Source of the DNA: Symbiodinium natans
Lineage: Eukaryota; Sar; Dinophyceae; Suessiales; Symbiodiniaceae
DNA length: 64,000 nt
Direction: 5' to 3'
Assembly: GCA_905221605.1 (NCBI GenBank)
Contig: CAJNDS010000747.1
Span: 1-64,000, forward strand
Shown: positions 21,311 through 31,823 of the stretch, piece by piece
How positions within the stretch are numbered: the first letter of the stretch is position 1
How the letters are laid out: every line of letters starts with the position of its first letter
Made by a program: the position numbers and the translations under genes
The notes under the pieces: model-generated
Database searches by the model: none
Told to the model about the DNA's origin: nothing
Seen by the model: only the letters and a program-made list of their open reading frames with translations

Positions 21311-22228
21311 ATGCCCAGAGCACCTGTGCAGTCGAGATCCTCACTGCCAGCAAGTGATGGGTTGGAGTCATCTCACCCAACTTGCTCTGCAGAGAGCCAG
21401 AAAGAAGGCACGGCCCGACTGGAGGGCGAAGCAGCCCGGCTTGGGGAACTCTTCCCTTATGCGAGTCCTCTTACAGCCGGCTGTGGAGTTTCTCCAGCCT
21501 TGGAAGACCAGGTAAGATGCTCGAGCAGCCTGGCAAATCCAGAGCGAACTTGGGCCCATAGAGCCAATTGTGGTCCCAGCCAAAGCAGGACTTTCCACCA
21601 AGCACTCTGCTTTCGCTGGCATCACAAGGGCCGGAAAGAGTGGCTGCTCCTCTCCGAGGACAGCAGCGTGTATTTTGTTCGCACCAGCAAATCCGGCAAA
21701 ACAGTCCGAGCCGGACCCTGTGGGCAATGGAGATGCATGGAAGACCCAGCAGAGCTCCACGGGGGAACGGGAGGCGACCCGCCCGTGCAGTGGCTTCGCC
21801 TTTTGAACTTTAATTGCACTGGCTGTGGTAACATTCCAACCCATAACCTCAACTTCTTGCCCGGTCCTGGGAAAAGGCAACCAGCGATCTTGCATGGAGA
21901 GGATGGAAGACGCATCGAGCTCTACTGTGCCCTTTGTCTAGAAAGCTTCCTAGCGTGCACGTGGAGCTGGCCGAGTTTCGACCAAGCAGTTAGGAGACCG
22001 GTGTTTCTGGACTACGCTTCCCTTGCTAACTTGCGTCAGTTAGGTCACCAAGGTACGGAGCCCGTAGAACCTTTGCTGGCGCCGCTGTCTTCTGCAGCCA
22101 GCGCACATGGCTGGACCTTCCTTGAGGAAGGGTGTTCTCAGGATCTAGACTCCCCAGAAGAAGCAGGCAACAGTGATTGGCTAGTGTGTGGCTTTGAAGA
22201 CTTGGAAGACGTCCCCTGGGAGGTCTGA
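21311..22228 (+). CDS. Unidentified 305-aa protein in the retrocopy-like insert
   Basis: Starts at a true ATG 120 bases after the DinoSL-like edge and ends with TGA at 22226-22228. The protein is rich in W, C, P and S. It has two Cys pairs, CTGC (about residue 171) and CALC (about 208), spaced like a possible zinc site, and an acidic C-terminus (CGFEDLEDVPWEV). No family is recognised. No introns are apparent, which fits a processed copy. Confidence 0.45.
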   Translation: MPRAPVQSRSSLPASDGLESSHPTCSAESQKEGTARLEGEAARLGELFPYASPLTAGCGVSPALEDQVRCSSSLANPERTWAHRANCGPSQSRTFHQALCFRWHHKGRKEWLLLSEDSSVYFVRTSKSGKTVRAGPCGQWRCMEDPAELHGGTGGDPPVQWLRLLNFNCTGCGNIPTHNLNFLPGPGKRQPAILHGEDGRRIELYCALCLESFLACTWSWPSFDQAVRRPVFLDYASLANLRQLGHQGTEPVEPLLAPLSSAASAHGWTFLEEGCSQDLDSPEEAGNSDWLVCGFEDLEDVPWEV

Positions 22229-23100
22229 CCTAATCCGGCCCCAACCCACCCAAATTGCAGGAGCTATGCCCTGCCAGAATCAAGGGTGAGATGCTCACCC
22301 TCCGGAATCCCTTTGTCACGGGTGAAGCTTCTCCCCGTCCAATCAGCGACGGTCCTGTGAGTCCGTTCCCAAACTGAGAGTGCCATAGGGCACCACGGAG
22401 AATCTTGCATAGAATTGGATCATTTAATGATCGCATAAGGATGCAGGTTGTAAGAATGCAAGCAGAAGTGCTCAGTCCCGGCACGTACCCAGATCCATCC
22501 GTCGGAATATTTTCGCAGTTGTTCCGATGGACACCCTGCAGGACAGGCCGCCTCGATGCGGCTTTTGTTCAGCCTGACACCGGTTCGGCCCCTTTGCTCG
22601 GTCTGTGCAGCAGACCGCTGGACCGGGTTTTCGGGCTCAGGTGCTTGTGGGCCTTCCACAGGCCCAACACGGGGTTCTCGCAAACACAGCGCACGAAAGG
22701 ATAACGTTAGAACCGCACCCTGAAGATCCTCACTGGTTGATGAGGGGAGGGAGGGCGCTGAGGTGTGGCAGGAACGGACGAGGATCCTAGTACGCCGACC
22801 GTATGAGGTTTAGGGCATTTCCCTGCATCAGTTTGGGGTTACCCGTGTTTGGCCTGTCGAGGATCTCCTTTGAGATTCCTGCAGGGTGCTGTTGTTTCTC
22901 TCCGGGTGGTGCAAGCCCATCTTGGAGGAAGCCTAGCGGCAGGCGTTGTTGTTAGGGACCAATGCTTGGCTGACGGACAGCCAGAGGCACCAGATTGTGG
23001 AGGTTAAAGGCTGTGGCTCGGTGCCTGAAAGCCTGCCCAACTGAGCTGCCCAAATCAACCAAGCCCTCCCTGCGTGCAAGTGGTATGGGCTCCTTGGAGC
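22229..23100. other. Noncoding part of the insert, nothing recognised
   Basis: No long ORF and no recognisable domain. I looked for organellar rRNA pieces here and found no convincing match. Confidence 0.4.
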
Positions 23101-23110
23101 CGCTGAGGTT

Positions 23111-23262
23111 GAACCAGTTAGTAAGAGCGAGAAAGCTGGTTCCCCTCCCTGGTGAGTAAGTGCGAGAAAGCCAGGTCAGCAAACGGGGCTAACAGGAGCT
23201 CAGTGCTGCTGCGGCATGAGTTCCTGGGGCCTAGGTTAGTAAGGGCGAGAAAGCCTAGGCCT
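23111..23262 (+). repeat. Three hairpins with a conserved 18-nt loop and unrelated stems
   Basis: Loop TTAGTAAGAGCGAGAAAG (23118-23135) is flanked by GAACCAG/CTGGTTC. Loop TGAGTAAGTGCGAGAAAG (23153-23170) is flanked by CCTGG/CCAGG. Loop TTAGTAAGGGCGAGAAAG (23236-23253) is flanked by GGCCTAGG/CCTAGGCC. Each stem is perfectly paired but differs in sequence, while the loop is kept. A further inverted repeat, CTGTACTG/CAGTACAG, lies at about 23383-23418 with a different loop. Confidence 0.85.
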
Positions 23263-23674
23263 GTGCCGGAGGTTGGCGACTTTGCCAAGCCACTTGCGTT
23301 CAGTTTAGTACAGGCATTGCCCATGTATCGGTTCCAGACCTTCTGCCTTTTCTGAGTGAGCCGGAAGTGGGTGAGTTTCTCCCCTGTACTGGCAGGGCTG
23401 ATAGGGTAGGCAGTACAGACCAGGCAGTTCAACCTGCAGAACATTTTGCCTAGGGCTTTGTACAGTGCCAAACCAGTGAGTAGCCGTAGGCCGCCGAGCT
23501 TCTCGCGGAACTGGTTAGGCCCTTTTTCTTCTCTCGGTGCTCCCTGCACATAGTACGGCCGTGTCAAGCAGGCCAAGGACACCTCGAGAGTCCCTTTTCC
23601 GTGCATAGTTAATACCTACCGGAACTCCGGTTCCGAAGAGCCTAACCTGGCTAGCGACTCAGCCCGCTTTCGAG

Positions 23675-24207
23675 TGATATATGTGACCCTCCTAGTTTCC
23701 CAGTTGACACGTGATATGCACTTGAGTTGTCTGCTATGAGTGTGAAGCATAGGCACGAGGACATGTCAGGCAGTGCAGATTTCTTTTGGCTTGGTGAGAC
23801 CTTGTTTTGAGTGGGAGGAACCGTTTTCTGTTCGTTTTCTCGAAACTCGTTTGTCGGAACTCGTTTCCTGTTTGTGACCTGGTATTTGGTGACCAGAAGT
23901 GACTCAAGCCAGTTTAGGTCTGCACAGAGCTCAGCAGAGCACCTAAGAGGTGCTAGGAACCTACCCACAGTGTTTAGGAGTAGAAGTTCCATGGCTGAGT
24001 GTTTTTACCTGAAGTACCTTTGTTTTCCCATGTCTGGCAGACAGTGTTTGAAGCTGGAGAGCCGTGCTCGCATTGGCTCAAGACGAGCGGAGCTCGAGAA
24101 GCTGTGAACAGCGCAGTGAAAAGAGTCCGCACTTCGTGCTGTGAGGGTTGAGTGTAGTCTTGACCTGAGGTCCCTTAGGCCCCGTAGCTGTGCCACGAGT
24201 TTCAACG
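23675..24207 (+). repeat. Remainder of the 3' LTR (with duplicated 13 bases)
   Basis: TGATATATGTGAC (23675-23687) is the second copy of the target duplication; 23688-24207 is the rest of the LTR. It differs from the 5' LTR by an extra 4 bases near 23790 and two substitutions near 23891 and 23914. The DinoSL-like sequence is at 24062-24082. Confidence 0.92.
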
Positions 24208-25811
24208 GCGGTTGCCATGCTGAACGTGGTCCTTGCTGAAAACAAGAAACCCCGCTTGATCATGGATGGAACTATCAGTGGGACCAACCCGAGCTGTTTC
24301 ATGAACGAGAAGTACAACCTCCCTGGCCTGCAGGATGTTCGCTCTTGCTTTCCTCTCCGCGGGTGCCAATCTCAGCACGCAGGTTAACAATCCGTATCAA
24401 GGAATCGGAGCGTGGTCTGTGCGGCATCAAGCTGGAGGACGGCCGCCATTACTGGTATCGCGTGTGCCCCTTTGGTACGAATTTCTCAGCTCTTTGGTGG
24501 GCGCGGCTCTCATCCTTCATGATCAGGGTTTTCCATCTTCTATTATGGGTCGCACATATGCTCAGCATTTATGTGGACGATCTTTTACTGGTCCAGGATG
24601 ATGCTGTGGTGGCAGTGTTCGGCAGCTTGCTTCTTTCTTTCTGCAATCCTTCGGGATTCCTCTTTCCTGGGCCAAGGTACAACTCAGTCATGAGCTGAAG
24701 TGGTTGGGCTGGTGTTTTAACTTTCGCGCCGGAACGTTCTGGGTTCCAGAAGATAAGCGGGCCAAGCTGCTGCATCAAGTCCGGGTCCTTCTCAGAAAAG
24801 GTCCTGTCGAGAAACAGGCCCTAGAGCAGACCGTGGGTCTGTTGATGTGGATAACTCAGGCATCGGTGCAGCTGCGCCCCTGGCTTTGCAACCTTTGGCG
24901 GGACCTTCAACGTCCGGCAGCGACAAACTTCAGCATCTCTTCCAGTGAATGGCAGACGCTCAAGGATCACCTGGATGAGAACTTGCGGTTCTGTTCTACC
25001 CCGCCTGGGACGGCCATTCCATGCGGTGCTACCTTGATCTCTGCACGACACATCCCACTTCGCAGCAAGGCAGATCTGTGCAAGGTCCCTTTGACAACTC
25101 GTCGCGTCTACATGCGGATTGCTGACCCGCAACACCGGAAGCGGCATGTGTCCGAGGCGAGCCGTCGCTTCTTGCTCTTCTGGGAGGACTGGTGTCTCCA
25201 GTCTCCATCACTCACATGCTTGCAACCTTCTTGCAGGGCGATCTCCGCAAAACTTGCAGCCGATGCGTTTGCTTCCAGCCAGTGCATTGGGATTGGGGGC
25301 TTTCTTCGTGTCCAGGGCTCCTCGGCAGTTTGGTTCAGTGAACGTTTTGATCTCTCCGATATGCAATGCTTGGGGGTGCCTCTCGCCCCGGACGCTCAGA
25401 AGAACATTGGTTGCTGGGAACTGCTCGCCCAGATGGCCCTGCTCATCCTCTTTGCGGAGGTCTGTCCGGGTGGTCGTGCTGGCTTGTCGCTCCGCACCTT
25501 CTGCGATAACAGCGCGGCTGAGTCAGCAGGCAATCGCATGCTGACAACTTCCAGCCCCCTTTGCTTTTTCGCGCAGCAACTGGCGTGTCTTTCATTCCAG
25601 CTCGGCTCGGCCTCACCTTGGACATCCAGCACATCTCCGGCTTTCGCAATACAGAAGCAGATTTCTTGAGTAGATGGCAGCCGCCGGCGGAGTTGCAGCA
25701 CGGGTTTGAGCTCTTGTACAGGTATCGATTTCCTGTGGCTCGCATTTGGCAGTCGCATCATGATGTGCGTCTTTTTCCCGCAGATACAAAGCTGCTGTGG
25801 CAGCCCCCGTG
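24208..25811 (+). pseudogene. Reverse transcriptase and RNase H of a dinoflagellate RT element (frameshifted)
   Basis: Continues the RT started at 11510. Frame 1 has KKPRLIMDGTISGTNP (24245-24292). After a shift, frame 3 has RVCPFGTNFSALWWARL and the catalytic YVDD (24570-24581). After another shift near 24645, frame 2 has the thumb region, including GLLMWITQASVQLRPWL, and RNase H: D at ~25262 (ADAFAS), E at 25418 (CWELL) and D at 25505 (CDN). A last shift near 25600 gives frame 1 with HISGFRNTEADFLSRW and a stop at 25811. The order RT then RNase H, ending in a D-x-LSRW motif, fits DIRS/Gypsy-like RTs and not copia. No tyrosine recombinase or integrase is seen. Three frameshifts and one upstream stop mark it as a pseudogene. 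Confidence 0.8.
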
Positions 25812-25890
25812 AGCTCAGTCGTCACACTTGAATGTTTGGGGCTTTCCAGGCGTTCCTCCTTCACTTTAGGATGTGGCAGTTCTAAAGTGG

Positions 25891-26810
25891 GGAATGTCTT
25901 TTGGTTCGCATGGATCGGTAACGTGTTCATGCTGCATGCTCACCTTTGATGCTTCGACCGCCACATCCAAAAAGTGAAGGAGTGTTTCGTCCGATGGTCC
26001 TTTGTGCAGTGGAGTGCATAGATCCGATTCGCGTGAGATATCTTCTGCATTCATCTTGATGTTGTAGATGTTCGGATTTGGCGAATGCGGGTGTGCATTG
26101 TGAAAGATTTCCTTTGCTGTACTTTGGGCGATGGCTGATAGTAAAATATAAACGTATCTTGTGTTTACTCAAGGATGTTTTTATTTTACTTCAACTGAGC
26201 TGTCACCTTGCTTGCGTATCAGCCATCGGCCCAAAGTGAGAGACTCATGTCTGGACACATGACATGCTTCGCATGCGTGAGCAATTTTTGTGATCCCACC
26301 CTCCCGCCCTTGGATTGTCTCTGGGGGTGGTGTGCTCTTTTGTTTTCCCTCGGGATTCGAGCCGGTTGCAGCAGGCTTTTGCTCGCATGGAGATGAAATC
26401 TCCCACACTTTCGATAATGGCATGTCTTGTGCCATTTGTCACTTCCAATGTGGTGTCCCACTTTTTCGAGCGCCTGAATCTTGCGCCCAAATTTCTCTGG
26501 CACGTCGGCAAGCCGTGGTGCCACTCTGTATAGCCCTCCTTGGGGGGGGAATGTCTTTTGGTTCGCATGGATCGGTAACGTGTTCATGCTGCATGCTCAC
26601 CTTTGATGCTTCGACCGCCACATCCAAAAAGTGAAGGAGTGTTTCGTCCGATGGTCCTTTGTGCAGTGGAGTGCATAGATCCGATTCGCGTGAGATATCT
26701 TCTGCATTCATCTTGATGTTGTAGATGTTCGGATTTGGCGAATGCGGGTGTGCATTGTGAAAGATTTCCTTTGCTGTACTTTGGGCGATGGCTGATAGTA
26801 AAATATAAAC
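25891..26810. mobile_element. Miniature LTR element (TRIM-like), 920 bp
   Basis: Two identical 263-bp direct repeats (25891-26153 and 26548-26810) flank 394 bases. The whole is bordered by the 5-bp target duplication AGTGG (25886-25890 and 26811-26815). A G-run (26542-26549) abuts the second repeat in the position of a polypurine tract. The repeats begin GGAATGTC and end ATATAAAC, not the usual TG...CA. No primer binding site is obvious. The interior is too short for replication genes; one reading contains CAICHFQC but no clear domain. Identical LTRs imply very recent transposition using enzymes supplied by another element. Confidence 0.85.
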
Positions 26811-28087
26811 AGTGGGATCTGTTGACTTCAAGAGAGCGATGATGCATTGTATGCGCCTGGGCAATCAGAGAAGTTGACAGTGATGCTTGCAGACAAGTTA
26901 CGGGATATCAGCCAGCTGAGAGTTTATGCCAAAGATCCAAGTTCAAGCATAGCTTGGCACAATGCTTTCTCTTAAGTCTTAAAGTTGCCGATGCCACAGT
27001 TGAGTTGGTGGCTGGTAGAGTGGAAAGTTAGAATATGAATGCACAGAAGAAGAATTGGCTTAAAGACATTATTGACACTAGCTGGTGGTATGACGATTGG
27101 CAGAGTGCTTTTGTATTTACATAATGTCGGCAGTTTGAATTGTCAATCTTCCAATGTCCATGTTTTTGTTGTTTTTCTTTGGCTGCAACAGTTTTGTCAA
27201 ATGCTGGAAGCTTGGTCAATTGGGAATGCAAATGCAAGTGACTTCCAACGGATTGTAGAGAGATTCGAATGTGTGCAACAGGATGCTTCTTGAAGACCAA
27301 CATGCCACCTTGAGGTCTTGCGAAAAAATTTATTACACTCAGTAAATGTGGCTCGTGACCTTGAGGTCGAGCACACTTCCACTGATCTGTTACGGTTTCG
27401 ATAATCCCAAACAGCTTCGAGGTTTTGACTCACCTTGGCAATCTCTTGCACCGGTTGCACCAGCTTCTTAAAGCTACTTTGGTATATCATTGCATCCACT
27501 GGGCAGCCCGGCTCAGAAGCATGTCAGACAAGAATTGCCCATTTTGGAAAAGCGTATTGTTAAAAGCCAAGAATTTCATTAATAACACCTAAGATTTCTT
27601 TGTTGGTTGCAATGGCACAATCCAGAAAGATCAAACTGCAATCACTGACTGTCGGTTCTGAGCAATACTTGCTCCATGCGACTGCGAACCACAAATGAAA
27701 CATTCTGTTCCTGTCGGGTCCTTTGACAATCTTTCCTCCTTTTCCTTTTCTTTTCCTTTTTAGAACCTTTGCTAAACCCTTTCTTTCCTTTCCCTTTAAC
27801 CTCCAATTGGCTCCGCAAGGTCCAAAACGTGCTGAAACCCAGGTTGAGAGAAGGTTCAGGGTTGATGGAGGTTCAGTTAGAAGTGGGAGTTTCTGTGTCG
27901 CAAGTTTGGAAGGTGGGATTTAAGAATTATTCTGGCAGTAGACAACAACAACGTCCAGCCTCTTGCCTTAGAGTCTTTGCATTTGCATGTGTCTGCGAGG
28001 CCTCGAACACAATTCCATGCTGGCTAGCCACTGTGAGAAAGATGTCCACAGGCTATTGTTAAGAATGATTTTTTGAGTTCGTTCCGT
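26811..28087. other. No supported feature
   Basis: AT-leaning DNA with only short ORFs on both strands and no recognisable motif. A pyrimidine-rich stretch lies near 27725-27800. Confidence 0.5.
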
Positions 28088-29715
28088 GCATGATAAAATG
28101 CATTTATTGCCATGCGTGTGTCAATTATCTTCTTTTTGTTATTATTGTTATTATTGCTGCTATGACGATTTTTATTACTACAATTATTCATCTTATTGTT
28201 GCGATTACTATTTCAATTATAATTACCATAACTATTACTATTACGCGTATTGTTGTTGTTATTATTATTATTAATATTGCTATTGCTAATACTATTTTTT
28301 TTAGTATTACTATTATTTCTATGATTACTACTTTTATTATTATTATTATTGCTGTTAGTATTAATATTGTTATTATTATTGTTACTATTATCATTAATGT
28401 TATTATTACTATTACTATTATTATTATTATCAATGATTCGAGTACTTTTTTTGCTTAATTAATTACTATTATATTATTAATTATCATTACTATTCCATTA
28501 TTATTAATTATTTGAATTCTATTACTTATATTACTAGACTATTTCTATTAGTATTATTATATTACTATTCTATTCTATTACTCTTACTATTATATTGTTA
28601 TTTTATTATTTTTATCCTTACTATACGATTACTACATTATGATTTAACTATTACCATCACTATTACTATTATTATTTTTACTTTTACTATTACTTTGACA
28701 TTACTATTAATATGACCACTAGTATTATTATTATTGAGATCATTGTTACTCTTTACGATTACTAGTACGATTACGTTTACGATTATCATTATGATTATTA
28801 TTAAGTATTATTATTAATGCTATTCTTACATGTTCTAAAATATATTTAGTTTACGATTACAATTACCATTACATTATTATTATTACTATTATTTTTATAT
28901 TATATTACTATTACTAGTATTTTTTCATTATTATTTACTATTACATTACTATTACTATTAGTATTAGCAGTACTATGACGTCTGTTATTACTATTAACTA
29001 TTACTCTTACTATTACTATCTTACTATTACTATTATTTTTTACGAATTATTATGATTCTTTATTTATATTACTATTGCTATTACGAATTATTTTTTAATT
29101 ATTACTATTGCTATTACTATTATTACTATTATTATTATTACGTGTCGCGTCCGCCCCGTAGTGATTCATATGACTATAGTCGATACTATGACTATTATTA
29201 TTACTTACTATTATTAATAGTATTATTGCTTTTATGACTATTACTATTACCTATCTCTAGTACGATTTAGTATAGTATTATACTATTATTATTAATATTA
29301 TTATTATTATTATATTCTTGCGAATTAGTACTATGACTAGTACTATTTATTGTATTACTATTACATTTACTAGTTATTTATAACAATTATTATTTCTAGA
29401 TTAATTTTACTATTACTATTACTATTACTTGTTACTATTATTATTACAGCTATTACTATTACTATTACAATTACTATTACTATTACTATTACTATTACTA
29501 TTACTATTACTATTACTATTACTATTATTATTACTATTATTATTACTATTATTATTATTATTATTATGATCATTATTATAATTATTACTATGACTATTAC
29601 CATTATTTATTATTATTACTATTACTATTACTATTATTATTATTATGATTATGACAATTATTATTTCTATTACGATTAGTATTACTATTGCGATTACGAT
29701 GACTATGTCATTATA
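28088..29715. repeat. 1.6-kb degenerate (ATT/ACT)n microsatellite desert
   Basis: Dense runs of TATTAT and TATTACTATT continue for about 1.6 kb, purest at 29440-29560. A short unique island with GTGTCGCGTCCGCCCCG sits at ~29142-29158. ORFs across it are low-complexity Ile/Tyr/Asn runs and not genes. Confidence 0.95.
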
Positions 29716-31204
29716 ATTTCCTTGTTTCCGAGGCGATGATATAATGTCAAGCGAACAGTGGTGAATCAGTCTTAAAAACGCGAACATGGGGACACAAGAT
29801 CTTTCCGCAAAGCGTGGTTGCCGTGGCTACGTTTCCATCCCGTCCGTGCCTCCATGCTTGGGGCTTCTTCGGGTTTCTTTCGCCGACCGAGCCACCTTAG
29901 ATTAAGACACAAAGGACATCCAAAGCCCAAAGCTTCCCACTTCCCGGCCAGCATCCATCCATGATGGCCCTGCGGAAGGAGAACAACAACTACTTAGAAC
30001 CCAGATTCGGAATCCAGGTTCCAACCCAGGTTCGAACCCAGGTTCAACCCAAACCCAAAGCACAGGCACATCTTTTGCAGCGAAGATGACAGAGGTTGAA
30101 AACGTATGAAGCAAGAGCAGCGTTTGAAACAGTGAGTGAACAAAATACAAGTTTGAAACTGGCTAAACAAACAAACAGAAATTGCTGCAAACTGGCCAGG
30201 AAAGCCGAAGTGGCAGTTTCATCCATTTGATTTTTTGCTGCAAAGCAGAATGTAGCAGCCCTGTCACTGTCTGTGTGTGTGTGTGCGCCATGTGTGTGCA
30301 GCTCGATAGTCGAAGATGTAGTTGTGCCATGCCATGTAAAGGTTGCATTTCTGTGCTTGGTGTCAAGCATTTTTTCTGGAGATGCTTGAGATCGTGAAGA
30401 CCGGGCCCGGTTGAAGTCGCATGTCAGGCTCAAACGAAGCGACGTTGCATGTTCAGCCAAATTTGAAGCACAGTTCAGCTGCCATAATGTGCCATACTGC
30501 ACGTTCGAGCTGATTTAGATGCTTCTCACTCCCCCGCATTGTCTTTCCAAGCACCCATGGCAGATGAGCCCCTACCATCCCACACTCCCGAGAAATTGCC
30601 ACCAGCCGTTGCCGCGAGCGCTGCGAGCATTATGGGCAAGGCAGCCTCGGACTCCTCTGATGAGGCGTCGGCAGTTCGAAGCACGAGTTGCTTAAATAAT
30701 CCGAGACTGGCTTGAAGCTGGGCTACGCTGAGATCGCTTAAGTTTTGCATGGATAACACTGATAGACTCGTGGGGGCTGGAAAAAGTCCCGTCGTCCTTT
30801 TGCTCTTAATGAATGCCGTGCTCTGGGCACCCGTAGCGCCCCACAGGGATTTACAACTTGTTATGCTCACGTGTCGGACAGAGAAATTGTTGTAAATGCT
30901 TTCTACTGACAGGTCATAGACCTTGGCAAAGTGCCGAAAGATTGTAACCCATGTCATTGCAGGACGTTTGGACTCCTTTACCATGGAATTGAAGAGAAGC
31001 ATACATATATGCATGAAGCAATACATTGGCAGACAAGGAATTTGTTTCAGAATCTTCGTGGTTCCGGGATCGATGTCGACTTCATGCCCTGCGTGGACTG
31101 TGCAATCTTGGCAACGGAAAAGACGGCAGTTCCTTCGCCGCGGCTTCGCTCTCTTTGGGTCCAAACGTGCTTGGAGAACGCGTCGGCATAACACGAATTT
31201 AAGC
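29716..31204. other. Unassigned; one minus-strand 226-codon ORF (30526-31206) of doubtful status
   Basis: The minus-strand ORF begins with a true ATG but shows no domain. The + strand over 30960-31190 reads equally plausibly (for example FQNLRGSGIDVDFMPCVDC), so one is a shadow of the other. A degenerate 12-base repeat (AACCCAGGTTCN) lies at 30010-30050 and a short GT tract at 30272-30288. Confidence 0.3.
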
Positions 31205-31823
31205 ATTGGCAGGACAGCGATTCAAGCTCCGTCCGGGAGGTAAAGAAAAAGAAGAAGGACCTTCGTCTTCGTTGCTGTCTCAGTTTATAGCAATGTCCAG
31301 CAGTCTGCATGTGGGAGTCATGGCGGGACAGGACAAGAAGAAGAAGGACAAGAAGGCCACTCGGGCAAAGGGGAATCTTGAGCATCTTGAGGTTGATGCT
31401 CAGATGAAAGTTGTATCATGCTCCTGTGCAATACGCCTGCGTAGCCAGACACGCTGCCCTGGAACGCTTGCGAGCCGAGTATGCATCTCTTCAGGAGAAG
31501 AAGAAGGCTTCCCTGAAGCAGCTGTGTCTTGCACTTGATTTGGAGATGATGTGTGCTTTCCACAGGCCAAGAAAGAGAAGAAGGCCAAAAAGAGCAAGAA
31601 GGCTTCATCGGAGATTGGCCTGGGCTCTCGTTTCTTGAGGGTCAGTGCTCCAGGCCAAGAAAAGGAAACGAAGCCCGAGCTACAGCGAGTACAGCCCATC
31701 CAGCTTGGTTTTCACGTGACGATTCTTGGCGAAGTGCCTTGCGTCTTGCATGCGCCCAGATGTGGCACAGGCGATAGCCGGGACAGTCGCGATGACTCCC
31801 GCAGTCGCAGCCGCAGCTCGTGA
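31205..31823 (+). CDS. Lys-rich protein with RS tail, multi-exon (unidentified)
   Basis: Lys/Glu-rich blocks follow one another in different frames: REVKKKKKD (~31236), GQDKKKKDKKATRAKG (~31325), SLQEKKKASLKQL (~31487), QAKKEKKAKKSKKASSEIG (~31563) and QEKETKPELQRVQ (~31658). Most begin just after a CAG, so they look like short exons. The last reading ends in an SRDDSRSRSRSS tail with a TGA at 31821-31823. Lys-rich proteins with an Arg-Ser tail are usually nuclear and RNA-associated; no family is assigned. A further RG/RS-type reading (GRGRGRSPPRRSPPRL) at 31918-31965 could be an alternative exon of this gene or of the helicase that follows. The tract 31847-31895 is a repeat of GAAAGRATGT. 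Confidence 0.4.

Larger units (their letters stand above)
21179..23674 (+). mobile_element. 2.5-kb insert in the 3' LTR with 13-bp target duplication and DinoSL-like 5' edge (probable retrocopy)
   Basis: TGATATATGTGAC occurs at 21166-21178 and again at 23675-23687; it is single-copy in the 5' LTR, so it is a target site duplication. The insert begins TGATTGGCTCAAG, containing the last ten bases of DinoSL (21182-21191) three bases from the junction. Such a relict at the very edge, with a long target duplication and an intron-free ORF starting 120 bases later, fits reinsertion of a trans-spliced mRNA. No poly(A) is present at the right end (...GCTTTCGAG), which is the weak point. It could instead be a non-LTR or SINE-like element. 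Confidence 0.7.
11616..24207 (+). mobile_element. Ty1/copia-type LTR retrotransposon, nested in an RT gene and itself interrupted
   Basis: The element is bounded by a 5-bp target duplication GCGGT (11611-11615 and 24208-24212). It has a 5' LTR, a primer binding site directly after it, Gag-protease and integrase-RT-RNase H coding regions in copia order (integrase before RT), a polypurine tract and a 3' LTR. The LTR ends are short inverted repeats (AGTTGA...TCAACG). The two LTRs differ by two substitutions and one 4-base indel over ~532 bases, so insertion was recent. A 2496-bp insert plus its 13-bp target duplication sits inside the 3' LTR; without it the element is about 10.1 kb. All main coding frames are open, so it may have been active very recently. 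Confidence 0.93.

Noticed and set aside
23111-23262. CRISPR-like array
   Set aside because: Three motif copies at uneven spacing, a eukaryotic retroelement context, stems differing between copies and no spacer/repeat regularity.
22230-23640. Possible organellar rRNA fragment (GAGAAAGCTGGTTCCCC resembles a 23S stretch)
   Set aside because: The resemblance is confined to one short run that is part of the repeated hairpin; the surrounding sequence does not follow rRNA order.
23675-24207. A solo LTR separate from the copia element
   Set aside because: The 13-bp duplication, the polypurine tract at 21156 and the matching total length show that it is the remainder of the element's own 3' LTR.
28088-29787. 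Ile/Tyr/Asn-rich ORFs
   Set aside because: They are translations of the ATT/ACT microsatellite.
30526-31206. Minus-strand 226-codon ORF
   Set aside because: No domain, and the + strand reads equally well; all recognised genes are on the + strand. Left as unassigned.
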